Assembly (NCBI GenBank): GCA_964356495.1
Contig: CAYHHR010000001.1
Span: 1-59,943 of the forward strand
DNA: 59,943 nucleotides
Direction of reading: 5' to 3'
Source of the DNA: JAKANM01 sp964356495
GTDB lineage: Bacteria > Patescibacteriota > Patescibacteriia > Magasanikbacterales > GWA2-37-8
Shown here piece by piece: positions 29,714-38,136 of the stretch. Position 1 is the stretch's first letter; the number at the start of each line of letters is the position of its first letter. The position numbers and the translations under genes are program-made. The notes under the pieces were generated by a model that saw nothing but the letters and a program-made list of their open reading frames with translations, searched no databases and had not been told where the DNA came from.

Positions 29714-32545
29714 ATGCCGATTCCGAAATTGAAAATCAGAGAAAGCCGGACCTATGGCACTGTTAGCGAACGTCAAGCCAGGCGCCGGCCTTCATCTTTA
29801 TTGGCCTGGATTATTAAAATAGGCCTTATTGTTGTCGCGTTAGGTTTTATCGGCGGGACGGGCCTCGTCCTCTGGGTGAGCCGAGACCTGCCGGATCCGA
29901 ATAAATTGGCCGACCGACAGGTGGAGCAGAGTACCAAAATTTTTGACCGCACCGGCCAGCATTTGCTTTATGAAATTTATCAGAATCAAAAACGGACGGT
30001 AGTCGACCTTAATCAGGTCGCCAAGGTCGCGGTGCAGGCGACGGTCGCGATTGAAGACAAAACTTTCTATGAACATTCCGGTGTTAAGCTGACCAGCATT
30101 TTTCGCGCCGGTTTTAATAATTTGATCGGCCGCAAGACCGGCGGCGGCGGCGCGTCCACTCTCACCCAACAGCTCATCAAAAATACCATCATCGGCAATG
30201 AGCGCAGTATTTTTAGGAAAATTAAGGAGGCGATTCTCGCTCTTCAGCTTGAAAAGAAATATTCCAAGGATGAAATCATTAAGATGTATCTGAATGATAT
30301 TCCTTATGGTTCGACAAATTATGGAATAGAGGCCGCGGCGCAGAGTTATTTTCATAAGAGCGCGAAGGATTTAAATTTGCCGGAATCGGCGACGCTCGCC
30401 GCTTTGATACAGGCGCCCAGCCGCTACCTTAATGATGTGAATACATTGCGCAATCGTCGCGATTTGGTATTGCGCCTTATGAACGAGCAGAAATATATTA
30501 CCGACGCCGAGAAACAGGAGGCCCAAAATCAGGCGCTCAGAATTTATCGGAGCGCCGGGATTTTTGACGCGCCGCACTTTGTGCTTTATGTGAAGAAACT
30601 TTTGGCTGATCAGTTTGGCGAGAATGTCGTGGATACCGGTGGGCTGAAAGTTATCACGACGCTTGATTACGACAAGCAGACCGCGGCTGAGAAAATCGTG
30701 AAGGAAAACGGCGACAAATTCGCGAAGACCGCCAAAGCCAATAACGCGGCCCTGATCGCAATTGATCCAAACACCAGTCAGATCCTCGCCATGGTCGGCT
30801 CGCGTGATTTTAATAATGAAGATATTGATGGCCAGTTCAACGTCGCGGTGCTCGCCCGCCGCCAGCCCGGATCATCGTTTAAGCCGTTTGTTTACGCGGC
30901 GGCGTTTGAAAAAGGTTATACGCCGGACACCGTGCTCTATGATGTGAACACGAATTTTGATGCTCGCGACGGGAAGATTTATTCGCCGAAAAATTATGAC
31001 GGCAAGGAACACGGTCTCGTCACGATGCGCAAAGCGCTTCAAGGCTCTCTGAATATTCCGGCCGTTAAAACTATGTACTTGGTCGGCGAACAGCAGACCG
31101 CGGATTTTGCGAAACGTTTTGGATACACAACTTTTACCGGCGACTACGGCCTCAGTTTGGTTCTTGGCGGCGCTGAAGTTAGTCCGCTTGAACATACCAA
31201 TGCCTATGCGGCGCTTGGGAATGGCGGTACGTATCACGCGCCGGTAAGTATCATGAAGGTGAGCGACGACAAAGGAAATAATTTATTTGAGTGGACGCCT
31301 GATCCGGGGACAGAGGCGGTGAAGCCGGAATTGGCCGCTTTAATTTCAAGCGTGCTATCCGACAATGAAGCGCGCGCGTTTATGTTTGGTCTGAACAGCA
31401 CCCTGGTTTTGCCGGATCGGAAGGTTGCCGCCAAGACCGGCACGACTTCGGACAACAAAGACGCCTGGACGATGGGGTATGCGCCGAGCCTCGCGGTCGG
31501 AGTGTGGGTCGGAAATACGATTCCGTCGCCGATGCTCGGCGGTGGCAGTCTCCTAGCCGGAACAATTTGGAATAAATTTATGAAAGCCGCGCTCGCTTCG
31601 ACCACGCCTGAAAATTTCCCGGAGCCGCCTCCAAATGACGCGACTAAGCCGGTACTCCGCGGCCATAATGATGGAATAGTTTTGCCGATTGATGTTACGA
31701 CCGGGAAAATCGCCGTTTCGACCACGCCTGAAAATTTAATTGTTGAGAAAAGTTTTCTTCCTCCGCATGACATTTTGTATTATGTAAATAAAGATGACCC
31801 GAGCGGTCCGGCGCCAACCAATCCGGCGGATGATTCGCAATATGCCGCTTGGGAAATGGGTGTCCAGAATTGGGCGATTCATATGAATGCTTCCGGAACC
31901 CCGGTTATTTTTTCCGAGCCGCCGACCGAATATGACACGATGAACGCGCAAACCGCGGAGCTCACGCCAACCCTGACGGTGCTGTCGCCATTGCCGGCTC
32001 AGGCGATTCCGTCGCGTGAGATCCCGGTTTCGGTAAAGGTTTCCGCGCCGCGCGGGATTGCCAGCGTTGCTTATCTGATCGATAGCGTAGCGCTCGCTAC
32101 TGTGAATGAATATCCTTTTAACACGACTTTATTTTTGGAAAAACAGTCAGCCGGTCCGCACACCCTCAAAGTTATCGCCGCCGACGATCAAGGTAATAGT
32201 GTCACACAGGAGGTGGTATTCCTTTTGAATGTTGAACCTGATCCGGCGGATTTTTCTTGGTACGATGGCGACTCGGTCACGGTGAAAGGCAGTGATTATC
32301 CGCGCGCTTTTTATCTTGTCCCGACGCGATGGGACGCGACCAAGGATATTAAAATATTACTTAGCGGCGGCGGAAAAGCTGAACGGCAGATTTATGATAT
32401 TGATCACAATGATAAATTTGAAAATGGCCGGGTATTTTTTACTTGGAATCATAGTCCGGGTGTAGGAACTTACAAACTTCGAGCTATAATGGTTGCCAAC
32501 GATGGCAAAACGGTGGAGCGCTCGCTTACCGTCGTTGTGCAGTAA
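29714..32545 (+). CDS. Penicillin-binding protein 1A (bifunctional)
   Basis: 943 aa. There is one N-terminal membrane helix (about 28-52). The GT51 glycosyltransferase domain has AIEDKTFYEHSGV and GGGGASTLTQQLIKNT. The transpeptidase domain has the serine motif PGSSFKPF (S-x-x-K), the S-x-N motif GSLNIPAVK and AAKTGTTSDNKDAW (K-T-G). Two extra C-terminal beta-rich segments (about 745-943, Ig/Big-like) are larger than in E. coli homologues. It polymerises and cross-links peptidoglycan at the cell surface. It is preceded by the displaced comM end and followed by the second DUF559 element. Confidence 0.95.
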   Translation: MPIPKLKIRESRTYGTVSERQARRRPSSLLAWIIKIGLIVVALGFIGGTGLVLWVSRDLPDPNKLADRQVEQSTKIFDRTGQHLLYEIYQNQKRTVVDLNQVAKVAVQATVAIEDKTFYEHSGVKLTSIFRAGFNNLIGRKTGGGGASTLTQQLIKNTIIGNERSIFRKIKEAILALQLEKKYSKDEIIKMYLNDIPYGSTNYGIEAAAQSYFHKSAKDLNLPESATLAALIQAPSRYLNDVNTLRNRRDLVLRLMNEQKYITDAEKQEAQNQALRIYRSAGIFDAPHFVLYVKKLLADQFGENVVDTGGLKVITTLDYDKQTAAEKIVKENGDKFAKTAKANNAALIAIDPNTSQILAMVGSRDFNNEDIDGQFNVAVLARRQPGSSFKPFVYAAAFEKGYTPDTVLYDVNTNFDARDGKIYSPKNYDGKEHGLVTMRKALQGSLNIPAVKTMYLVGEQQTADFAKRFGYTTFTGDYGLSLVLGGAEVSPLEHTNAYAALGNGGTYHAPVSIMKVSDDKGNNLFEWTPDPGTEAVKPELAALISSVLSDNEARAFMFGLNSTLVLPDRKVAAKTGTTSDNKDAWTMGYAPSLAVGVWVGNTIPSPMLGGGSLLAGTIWNKFMKAALASTTPENFPEPPPNDATKPVLRGHNDGIVLPIDVTTGKIAVSTTPENLIVEKSFLPPHDILYYVNKDDPSGPAPTNPADDSQYAAWEMGVQNWAIHMNASGTPVIFSEPPTEYDTMNAQTAELTPTLTVLSPLPAQAIPSREIPVSVKVSAPRGIASVAYLIDSVALATVNEYPFNTTLFLEKQSAGPHTLKVIAADDQGNSVTQEVVFLLNVEPDPADFSWYDGDSVTVKGSDYPRAFYLVPTRWDATKDIKILLSGGGKAERQIYDIDHNDKFENGRVFFTWNHSPGVGTYKLRAIMVANDGKTVERSLTVVVQ

Positions 32546-32558
32546 TAGTTCGCACTCA

Positions 32559-32610
32559 CTCACCACCAATTCCCTCCCCCTAGAAGCGGGGAGGACGGAG
32601 GAGGGGGTTT
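32559..32610. repeat. Left palindrome of DUF559 copy 2
   Basis: 52 bp beginning CTCACCACCAATTCCCTCCC and ending GGAGGAGGGGGTTT. It is identical base for base to 33103-33154. Confidence 0.85.
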
Positions 32611-32650
32611 CGTTCGTCAAGCGACCACAACCGAAAAAAATATATTAACT

Positions 32651-33127
32651 ATGCGCAGAACTTACCAAAATAAACCATATTTAATGGAAATACGTCGCTC
32701 ATTGCGTCAAGGTGCAAATAGCGCCGAGCAAATCCTGTGGAAATTTTTACGAGGCAAACAATTGGAATATAAATTTCGTCGACAATATAGCATTGGAAAT
32801 TTTGTGGTTGATTTTTATTGTCATACCTTGCGACTGGTGATTGAATTGGATGGTTGGACGCATGACTTTGAGAAGACACAAAATAAGGATAAGTTTAAAC
32901 AGGCATATTTGGAGAGTAATGGATATCGGGTGTTGCGAATTACTAACGATGAAGTGTTTGGTGATGTGGAGGTGTTGCTTAAAAAAATTACGGAAGAATG
33001 CGATGTGATAAAAATGACGGCGAAAACCCCACCCACTGTCCCTCCCGCTCCTAGGGGAGGGAAATCGATGAGCGAGATAGTCGTCGCTTCCAAGGGTCTA
33101 CGCTCACCACCAATTCCCTCCCCCTAG
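32651..33127 (+). CDS. DUF559 (Vsr-like) endonuclease-domain protein, copy 2
   Basis: 158 aa; the conserved part ends near residue 120. Core motifs: AEQILWKFLRGKQLEYKFRR, QYSIGNFVVDFYC, LVIELDGWTHDFEKTQNKDK and YLESNGYRVLRITNDEVFGD. Predicted metal ligands D (VVDF) and E-x-D (VIELDG) are kept. The tail (KTPPTVPPAPRGGKSMSEIV and beyond) is coded by the right palindrome and adjoining DNA, so the true functional end is uncertain. Possible roles are DNA nicking at palindromes or repair; none is shown. It follows PBP1A by about 105 bp. Confidence 0.85.
   Translation: MRRTYQNKPYLMEIRRSLRQGANSAEQILWKFLRGKQLEYKFRRQYSIGNFVVDFYCHTLRLVIELDGWTHDFEKTQNKDKFKQAYLESNGYRVLRITNDEVFGDVEVLLKKITEECDVIKMTAKTPPTVPPAPRGGKSMSEIVVASKGLRSPPIPSP
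33020..33061. repeat. Right palindrome of DUF559 copy 2
   Basis: Begins GCGAAAACCCCACCCACTGT and ends CTCCTAGGGGAGGGA. Identical to 33170-33214 except for two extra C in the latter. Confidence 0.85.
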
Positions 33128-33214
33128 AAGCGGGGAGGACGGAGGAGGGGGTTTTGTCGTTTGCAGGTTGCGAAAACCCCACCCACTGTCCCCCTCCCGC
33201 TCCTAGGGGAGGGA
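33103..33214. mobile_element. Gene-less (MITE-like) derivative of the DUF559 element
   Basis: 112 bp made of a left end identical to 32559-32610, a 15-bp spacer and a right end nearly identical to 33020-33061. It has the form expected of an internally deleted copy, and lies only 41 bp beyond the full element. Confidence 0.7.
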
Positions 33215-33243
33215 GACACCGGCCAAAAACTCGAAAATAAGCC

Positions 33244-33290
33244 AAAATCGCCACTTTACTATTGACAAACTGGCGATTTTTTAGTATGCT
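33244..33290 (+). promoter_or_regulatory. Terminator-promoter overlap before the 91-aa gene
   Basis: A hairpin AAAATCGCCA / TGGCGATTTTTT has the promoter -35 box TTGACA (33262-33267) in its loop; the -10 box TATGCT is at 33285-33290 (17-bp spacing). The same promoter sequence (ACTATTGACAAAC, then CGATTTT) recurs at 39702. Confidence 0.6.
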
Positions 33291-33353
33291 TATCAATCCT
33301 TAAACTGCTCCGCCGCATTCCGCGGCTAGTACGTTGGGGATAACGAGGATTTT

Positions 33354-33629
33354 ATGCGGGTTGCCCTTTTTCTCCTGATGTTGTCTCTCTTGTTCGGTTA
33401 CTGGGCAATCGACAAGCTGTGGAAGCTTGCAATCGCTTTCGCGGTAGTTTCCGCCCTGTTGTTCTTTCTCGCTGGCCATCCCACCGCGTGGGCAATTGCG
33501 CATCTGAACGCCGAATATCGCAGGATCGCTCTGGTGGGAATGAGTATTTTGGCGCTGGTCGCTTGTCTTGACCTAATTTACGCCCAGTACCGCGAACGTC
33601 GCACCCTCCGCATCAAAGTCCCGAAGTAA
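33354..33629 (+). CDS. Small multi-span membrane protein
   Basis: 91 aa, not recognised. Three hydrophobic helices are likely (about 3-21, 25-42 and 58-76), with the basic C-terminal tail YRERRTLRIKVPK in the cytoplasm. It has its own promoter, a GAGGAT ribosome-binding site and a strong terminator, making a one-gene unit between the DUF559 elements and ruvB. It belongs in style to the other islet genes (51-aa gene and the 39.8-43.0 kb cluster). Confidence 0.65.
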   Translation: MRVALFLLMLSLLFGYWAIDKLWKLAIAFAVVSALLFFLAGHPTAWAIAHLNAEYRRIALVGMSILALVACLDLIYAQYRERRTLRIKVPK

Positions 33630-33644
33630 CGTGTCCCCCCCAGT

Positions 33645-33688
33645 GCCCCGAACACCTATTCAACGGTGTGTCGGGGCTCTTCTTTTTT
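33645..33688 (+). terminator. Terminator of the 91-aa membrane protein gene
   Basis: Stem GCCCCG-A-ACACC / GGTGT-GT-CGGGGC with loop TATTCAAC, then TCTTCTTTTTT. The tail CTTCTTTTTTAAA also follows the hairpin at 40541. Confidence 0.85.
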
Positions 33689-34715
33689 AAAGCAACGTCT
33701 GCACTTTCGGAGCCGGAAACCCAAGATGAGAATACGCTAGCGGCGTGGCTTTGCGTCCGCGCGGCGTGCGCTCAAGAAAACCAATTTGAAGTAAAAATGG
33801 TTCGTAGATTGTCTCGATCGCGTCCATCTCTTCGGCGCAGGCGGCGGCAATCGTATTCAGTCCGACCGGTCCGCCGGAAAATTTCTCGATCATCGTCGTC
33901 AGAATTCGGCGATCAACTTCATCAAGTCCAAATTCATCGATGCCGAGCATTCCAAAACTTGCGTCGGTTATTTTTTTATCAATTTGTCCATTGCCCTGGA
34001 CTTCAGCCACGTCGCGGATGCGTTTCAGGAGGCGGTTGGCGATGCGCGGCGTGCGGCGGGCGCGCGAGGAAATAAGTTTTACCGATTCATTGTCGATTGG
34101 GACGCTGAGGATAGTGGCATTGCGGTTAATAATTTTTTCGATTTCGGCCGGTTCATAAAAATTCAGATGGTAGGCGTGGCCGAAGCGATCGCGAAGCGGA
34201 TTTGAGATCATGCCGAGTTTGGTGGTGGCGCCGATGAGGGTGAAATGGTTGAGAGGCAGACGGATCGAGCGCGCGGCCGGACCTTTGCCGAGGATGATAT
34301 CGAGCGAATAATCTTCGAGCGCCGGATATAAAATTTCTTCGATGGATTTATTCATTCGGTGAATTTCGTCGATAAACAAAATCTCGCCGGTTTGGAGATT
34401 GGATAAAATTGCGGCGAGATCGCCGACTTTCTCAAGCGCCGGACCGGAAGTAATCTTGATCGACGCGCCCATTTCTCTCGCGACGATGCTGGCGAGGGTG
34501 GTTTTGCCGAGTCCGGGATTGCCAGAGAGGAGAATATGCTCGAGCGGTTCAGCGCGCTTCTTCGCCGCTTGTATGGATATAATCAGATTTTGTTTCAGCT
34601 GTTCTTGGCCGACAAAATCGACCAGGTGCTGGGGGCGCAGGGTAAGATCTAGGACGACTTCGTCCTTTTCGGCGCGCGGTTCGATGAGGCGGTCGGTTTG
34701 GATTTCTTCTGGCAT
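33687..34715 (-). CDS. ruvB: Holliday junction branch migration helicase RuvB
   Basis: 342 aa, normal length. Opens with the RuvB N-terminus (LRPQHLVDFVGQEQLKQNL); Walker A GNPGLGKTTLA, Walker B ILFIDEIHRMN, sensor LIGATTKLGMISNPLRDRFG and the C-terminal winged helix (GPVGLNTIAAACAEEMDAI, FLERTPRGRKAT) are all present. It drives branch migration of recombination junctions together with RuvA. The stop codon overlaps the T tract of the preceding islet terminator. An XRE-type antitoxin gene starts 2 bp upstream on the same strand. Confidence 0.96.
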   Translation of the reverse strand: MPEEIQTDRLIEPRAEKDEVVLDLTLRPQHLVDFVGQEQLKQNLIISIQAAKKRAEPLEHILLSGNPGLGKTTLASIVAREMGASIKITSGPALEKVGDLAAILSNLQTGEILFIDEIHRMNKSIEEILYPALEDYSLDIILGKGPAARSIRLPLNHFTLIGATTKLGMISNPLRDRFGHAYHLNFYEPAEIEKIINRNATILSVPIDNESVKLISSRARRTPRIANRLLKRIRDVAEVQGNGQIDKKITDASFGMLGIDEFGLDEVDRRILTTMIEKFSGGPVGLNTIAAACAEEMDAIETIYEPFLLQIGFLERTPRGRKATPLAYSHLGFPAPKVQTLL

Positions 34716-34717
34716 AG

Positions 34718-34990
34718 TTAGCCGATTGATATTTCCAATTTAGAATCCAGCGCCTTCGCGACTTTTTCCAAAAAAGCGATAGACGGGTTATAGGCGCCTG
34801 ACTCAAGCCTGGCAATGGCTGATTGTTTCGTCCCAATTTTTTTTGCCAAGGCAGTTTGGGTTAATCCTTTTTTGGTCCTTTTCTCAATGATTTGCTGAAT
34901 TAAAATAAATTCCGGTTCAAGGTCGTGGTAGGATTTGTTAATTTCAGTATTCTTCAGGAGTTGTTTTTTGAAGGTGGCAAAAGATTTCAT
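34718..34990 (-). CDS. XRE-family antitoxin (HigA-like)
   Basis: 90 aa. The helix-turn-helix lies at about 40-75: LTQTALAKKIGTKQSAIARLESGAYNPS. Its N-terminal part (FATFKKQLLKNTEINKSYHDL) is typical of HigA-type antitoxins that bind their partner toxin and the operon promoter. The toxin gene is 37 bp upstream on the same strand, giving the toxin-first order of higBA. Its stop is 2 bp from the ruvB start, so readthrough into ruvB is possible. Confidence 0.85.
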   Translation of the reverse strand: MKSFATFKKQLLKNTEINKSYHDLEPEFILIQQIIEKRTKKGLTQTALAKKIGTKQSAIARLESGAYNPSIAFLEKVAKALDSKLEISIG

Positions 34991-35027
34991 AGGGAAAAAT
35001 TATTACAAATCTATTATAACGTATATG

Positions 35028-35342
35028 TTATAAGCTGTCAATGGTCTGTAGTTTCTGATTAGTGGCATTTAATTCATTAGCTGGAATTTTTTGAGATTTT
35101 TTAATAAATCCGTGAAGAAGAATAATAGAATTATTATGAAAAATATAAAGTATTCGAATTTCTTGCTGGCCTCTGATCCGTAGCTCATATAGTCGTTCGG
35201 TGATCCTTTTGCTATGAGGCATGCCCAGTCGATGTGAGAATGTTTCGAGCAGGTCGATGGTTCTCAATATTTTCGCGATAGTTGGTTTTTGCAGTCTGAG
35301 GATGAACTGCTCAAGTTTTTTATCAAAAAAATTTATCTCCAT
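35028..35342 (-). CDS. RelE/HigB-type toxin (Gp49-like)
   Basis: 104 aa starting at 35342 (MEINFFDKKLEQFILRLQ); a longer frame runs backwards through tRNA-Leu and is rejected. The core is Gp49/HigB-like: LETFSHRLGMPHSKRITERL, then YELRIRGQQEIRILYIFHNN and IILLHGFIKKSQKIPANEL. Such toxins cut mRNA at the ribosome. It is the first gene of a toxin-antitoxin pair and starts only 17 bp from the 3' end of tRNA-Leu on the same strand. Chromosomal addiction or phage defence are possible roles. Confidence 0.83.
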   Translation of the reverse strand: MEINFFDKKLEQFILRLQKPTIAKILRTIDLLETFSHRLGMPHSKRITERLYELRIRGQQEIRILYIFHNNSIILLHGFIKKSQKIPANELNATNQKLQTIDSL

Positions 35343-35359
35343 AGTTGAGGTGTTAGTTG

Positions 35360-35441
35360 TGGTCCAGGTGGGAGTCGAACCCACATGCCTTTCGGCGCAG
35401 CATTTTAAGTGCTGTGCGTATACCAGTTCCGCCACTGGACC
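35360..35441 (-). tRNA. tRNA-Leu (TAA)
   Basis: Class II tRNA. Acceptor GGTCCAG / CTGGACC, anticodon stem CAGCA / TGCTG with loop CTTAAAA (anticodon TAA), variable arm CGCCGAAAGGCAT, T arm GTGGG-TTCGACT-CCCAC. Confidence 0.95.
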
Positions 35442-35512
35442 ATTTTTTAATTTAAAAAGTATGGACATAATAGCATTTGATTTGCTGAAAATCAAGAGCC
35501 TTGTTGCGTTTC

Positions 35513-35633
35513 GCCCCCTCCCCTTTCCAAGGGGAGGCGAGGAGGGGTTTGCCGTCTTTTGCGACCCCCGGACAATGTCACGTTTGCAGAGAGGATGGCA
35601 AACCCCCTCTAACTCCCCCTTGGAAAGGGGGAG
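35513..35633. repeat. MITE-like pair of inverted palindromes
   Basis: The left unit (35513-35553) ends GAGGAGGGGTTTGCC and the right unit begins at 35598 with GGCAAACCCCCTC, so the inner edges are exact complements. Arms are CCCCTTTCCAAGGGG and CCCCCTTGGAAAGGGGG. The interior is 44 bp without a gene. It has the same design as the DUF559-element ends. Confidence 0.75.
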
Positions 35634-35723
35634 GAGCGAGATATCGCCAGTCGAGAGCGAAATGTTATATATTTAACGTAATAAACAATTCAGTTTTCAT
35701 CTTTTTCATGCTATAATACTCGC

Positions 35724-37514
35724 ATGAAAAACAAAATTAATCTCCGAGGTTATACTTTGATCGAAACAACGGTGGCGATCGCGGTTTTTTTGATTTTTGC
35801 GGTTGGAATTTATGGCACTCTTACTTTTGTATTCAAGGGAGTATATCAATCACGCATTAGAATTTTGGAGACGGCAATTCTAAATGATGAGATCGAAAAT
35901 GTTAGAAATCTAGCTTATGATGACATTGGTCTTAAAAATGGCGTGCCAAGTGGTGTGCTCGAACATGTTAAAACTGTTACAAGAAACGGCGTAAGTTTTA
36001 TAGTAACGACATCAGTCCGCTACGTGGATGATCCATTTGATGGTACGGCTTCCGGCATTCCCAACGATCTGGCGCCTAATGATTATAAGTTAGTTGAATT
36101 ATCTATCAATTTCATCGGTCGCGTCCCGCTCGCCCCGCTATCTTATACAGCTCAGTTTGCTCAGACGTTTTCAGAGACGAGTACGAACAAAGGTTTGCTC
36201 TATATTCAGGTTGTAGACGCTGAGGGGCTGGCGGTAGATCAGGCTACAGTGCGTATCTCGAACGCTTCGACCAGTCCGCCAATTTTGATTGATGATTTCA
36301 CCGACAATACCGGTTGGTATAAATTGATCGAAGCGCCGACGGGGACGCTAGCTTATAATATCTTTATTTCCAAGAGCGGATATTCAAGTGACTTTACGAC
36401 CTCATCGAAACCGTCAAATCCAAATCCAACCAAACCCCCGGCCAGTGTCACGAGTCACAATATCACCACGATGAGTTTTGCGATTGATAAGGTCAGCAAT
36501 ATTAATTTTCGTACGATCACCAGCACCTGCGAAGCTGTTCCTTCAGCCTCATTTTCGATGAAGGGTCAGAAACTGATTGGATCGGTTCCCGCGGTTTACA
36601 AATTTGACAAGACATTGACGACCAATGGCAGTGGAATTTATAATTTATCCAATGCAGAGTGGGACACCTATTCGTTTAGCGCTATCGGGACGACCTATAA
36701 TATCGCCGGAACAATACCGCTTTCACCATTTACCTTACAGCCGGACAATAATCAGGATGTGTATATCATGCTCAGCCCTTATACTGCCAATTCGTTGTTA
36801 GTGAAAGTCAAAGATGCCTCGTCCGGACTTCCACTTTCCGGCGCGACGGTAAATTTGAGCGGCGGATCGGTGAATAAAACCGGTGAAACGGGTCTGGGTT
36901 TTATCCTGCAAACAGATTGGTCTGGCGGTAGCGCTCAAGTAAATTTTGTTAATGCAACTAAATATTTTTCGGATGACAGCATGATTGAAAACAATAAACC
37001 ATCTGGCGATATTTTACTCAGAAAAGTTGGTCAGAACTATGTTTCGAGCGGTATGCTAGAATCGTCGACTTTTGATCTTGGCGCTCCGGTAAATTTCAGC
37101 AACATCGCGATTAATCCCATAAATCAATCAACTTCAACCGGTAATACGCCGGTTCTCCTTCAACTGGCCGCCAGTAATTCCAGTTCGCCGGCGAGTTGGA
37201 ATTTCCGAGGCCCTGATGGACTGAATACCTCCTACTATTCACCGACGAACACCACTATCTATAGCGGGGAAAACGGCAATCGTTACGCACGTTATCGTTT
37301 GTTCCTCAGCACGGCCGACGCTGGCTATTCGCCGGATGTTTCGGATGTGTCCCTTACTTATACCAACTCCTGTCTCGCGCCCGGGCAAGTATTTTTTAAT
37401 GGTTTTGCTTCTTCGACATATACGCTGACCGTGAGCAAGCCTGATTATACGACGGCTACCGGTTCGATTATGGTTGGAGGCAATGTACAGTCGACAGTAA
37501 ATTTATCACCTTAA
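35724..37514 (+). CDS. Large prepilin-like protein with regulatory-type beta domains
   Basis: 596 aa. The N-terminus has the prepilin peptidase motif RGYTLIETTVAIAVFLIF (cleavage before Y, E at +5). The body is unusually large for a pilin: carboxypeptidase-regulatory-like beta domains at about 150-235 (LYIQVVDAEGLAVDQATVRI) and about 350-420 (LLVKVKDASSGLPLSGATVN), then a beta-sandwich. It probably sits at the pilus tip as an adhesin. It is first of three co-transcribed prepilin-like genes (1 bp before the next). Confidence 0.85.
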   Translation: MKNKINLRGYTLIETTVAIAVFLIFAVGIYGTLTFVFKGVYQSRIRILETAILNDEIENVRNLAYDDIGLKNGVPSGVLEHVKTVTRNGVSFIVTTSVRYVDDPFDGTASGIPNDLAPNDYKLVELSINFIGRVPLAPLSYTAQFAQTFSETSTNKGLLYIQVVDAEGLAVDQATVRISNASTSPPILIDDFTDNTGWYKLIEAPTGTLAYNIFISKSGYSSDFTTSSKPSNPNPTKPPASVTSHNITTMSFAIDKVSNINFRTITSTCEAVPSASFSMKGQKLIGSVPAVYKFDKTLTTNGSGIYNLSNAEWDTYSFSAIGTTYNIAGTIPLSPFTLQPDNNQDVYIMLSPYTANSLLVKVKDASSGLPLSGATVNLSGGSVNKTGETGLGFILQTDWSGGSAQVNFVNATKYFSDDSMIENNKPSGDILLRKVGQNYVSSGMLESSTFDLGAPVNFSNIAINPINQSTSTGNTPVLLQLAASNSSSPASWNFRGPDGLNTSYYSPTNTTIYSGENGNRYARYRLFLSTADAGYSPDVSDVSLTYTNSCLAPGQVFFNGFASSTYTLTVSKPDYTTATGSIMVGGNVQSTVNLSP

Positions 37515-37515
37515 C

Positions 37516-38130
37516 ATGGCTTTCTTCAAAAAAAACCAACCGGGCTTTACCATGGTGGAGACGCTGGTGGCAATCAGCATTTTTATTCTATTTAACGCCG
37601 TTATCGTTGAAATTTTTTTAACAGCGTTAAGATCATCCGGTACGGTATTCGACCAACTCGATGCTCAGCGTCAGGGTCGGAAAGCGCTCCAGGATTTCGT
37701 GACCGAGATGCGATCCGCGAACTATTCGAGCATTGGAGCCTTTCCAATCGAGAAAGCCAGCAGCACGGAAGTAATTTTTTATTCCAATATTAATGATAAT
37801 GGTTATATTGAGCGGATCAGGTATTCCGTCTTCGGCAATAGATTAATAAAGGGGATAACCGAGCCGACCAGTACTCCGCTTTCTTATAATACTGCTTATG
37901 AAGCGACTAGCACGGCGGTTGATATTTTGAACAACGGCACGAGTTCAGTATTTTATTACTATGATGGAAATTTTAATGGCACCTCGACGCCGCCACTGAC
38001 TTACCCGGTTGATCTTACCAAAATCCGTGTCGTGTCTATGAATCTTCGGATTGACAAAAGTCCGTCCACCTCGCCGGTCGTCTTTATTGTTCAGGGCGAA
38101 GCGGAACTTCGAAATTTAAAAGATAATTAA
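37516..38130 (+). CDS. PilW-like minor prepilin
   Basis: 204 aa. The prepilin motif PGFTMVETLVAISIFILFNA (G before F, E at +5) is followed by an alpha-helical spine and a beta-rich head. It resembles PilW/PulJ-type minor pseudopilins that start pilus assembly. It lies between the large prepilin and the PilX-like gene; start codons and stops are nearly adjacent. No ATPase or prepilin peptidase genes are in the window. Confidence 0.82.
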   Translation: MAFFKKNQPGFTMVETLVAISIFILFNAVIVEIFLTALRSSGTVFDQLDAQRQGRKALQDFVTEMRSANYSSIGAFPIEKASSTEVIFYSNINDNGYIERIRYSVFGNRLIKGITEPTSTPLSYNTAYEATSTAVDILNNGTSSVFYYYDGNFNGTSTPPLTYPVDLTKIRVVSMNLRIDKSPSTSPVVFIVQGEAELRNLKDN

Positions 38131-38136
38131 ATTTAT

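Larger units (their letters stand above)
32559..33061. mobile_element. Candidate DUF559 palindrome-flanked element, copy 2
   Basis: About 500 bp. The left end (32559-32610) and right end (33020-33061) are inverted relatives (C-rich arm, AGAAGCGGGG or its relative, G-rich arm, GGGGTTTTCG at the inner edge). The DUF559 gene fills the interior and its 3' end runs into the right palindrome, as in copy 1. A gene-less element with the same two ends follows at 33103-33214. Confidence 0.6.

Noticed and set aside
29714..32545. PBP1A as part of the Fic insertion
   Set aside because: It lies outside the direct repeats and is a normal envelope gene.
35343..35495. Longer N-terminus for the HigB-like toxin
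   Set aside because: It is antisense or overlapping translation of tRNA-Leu; the family start is at 35342.
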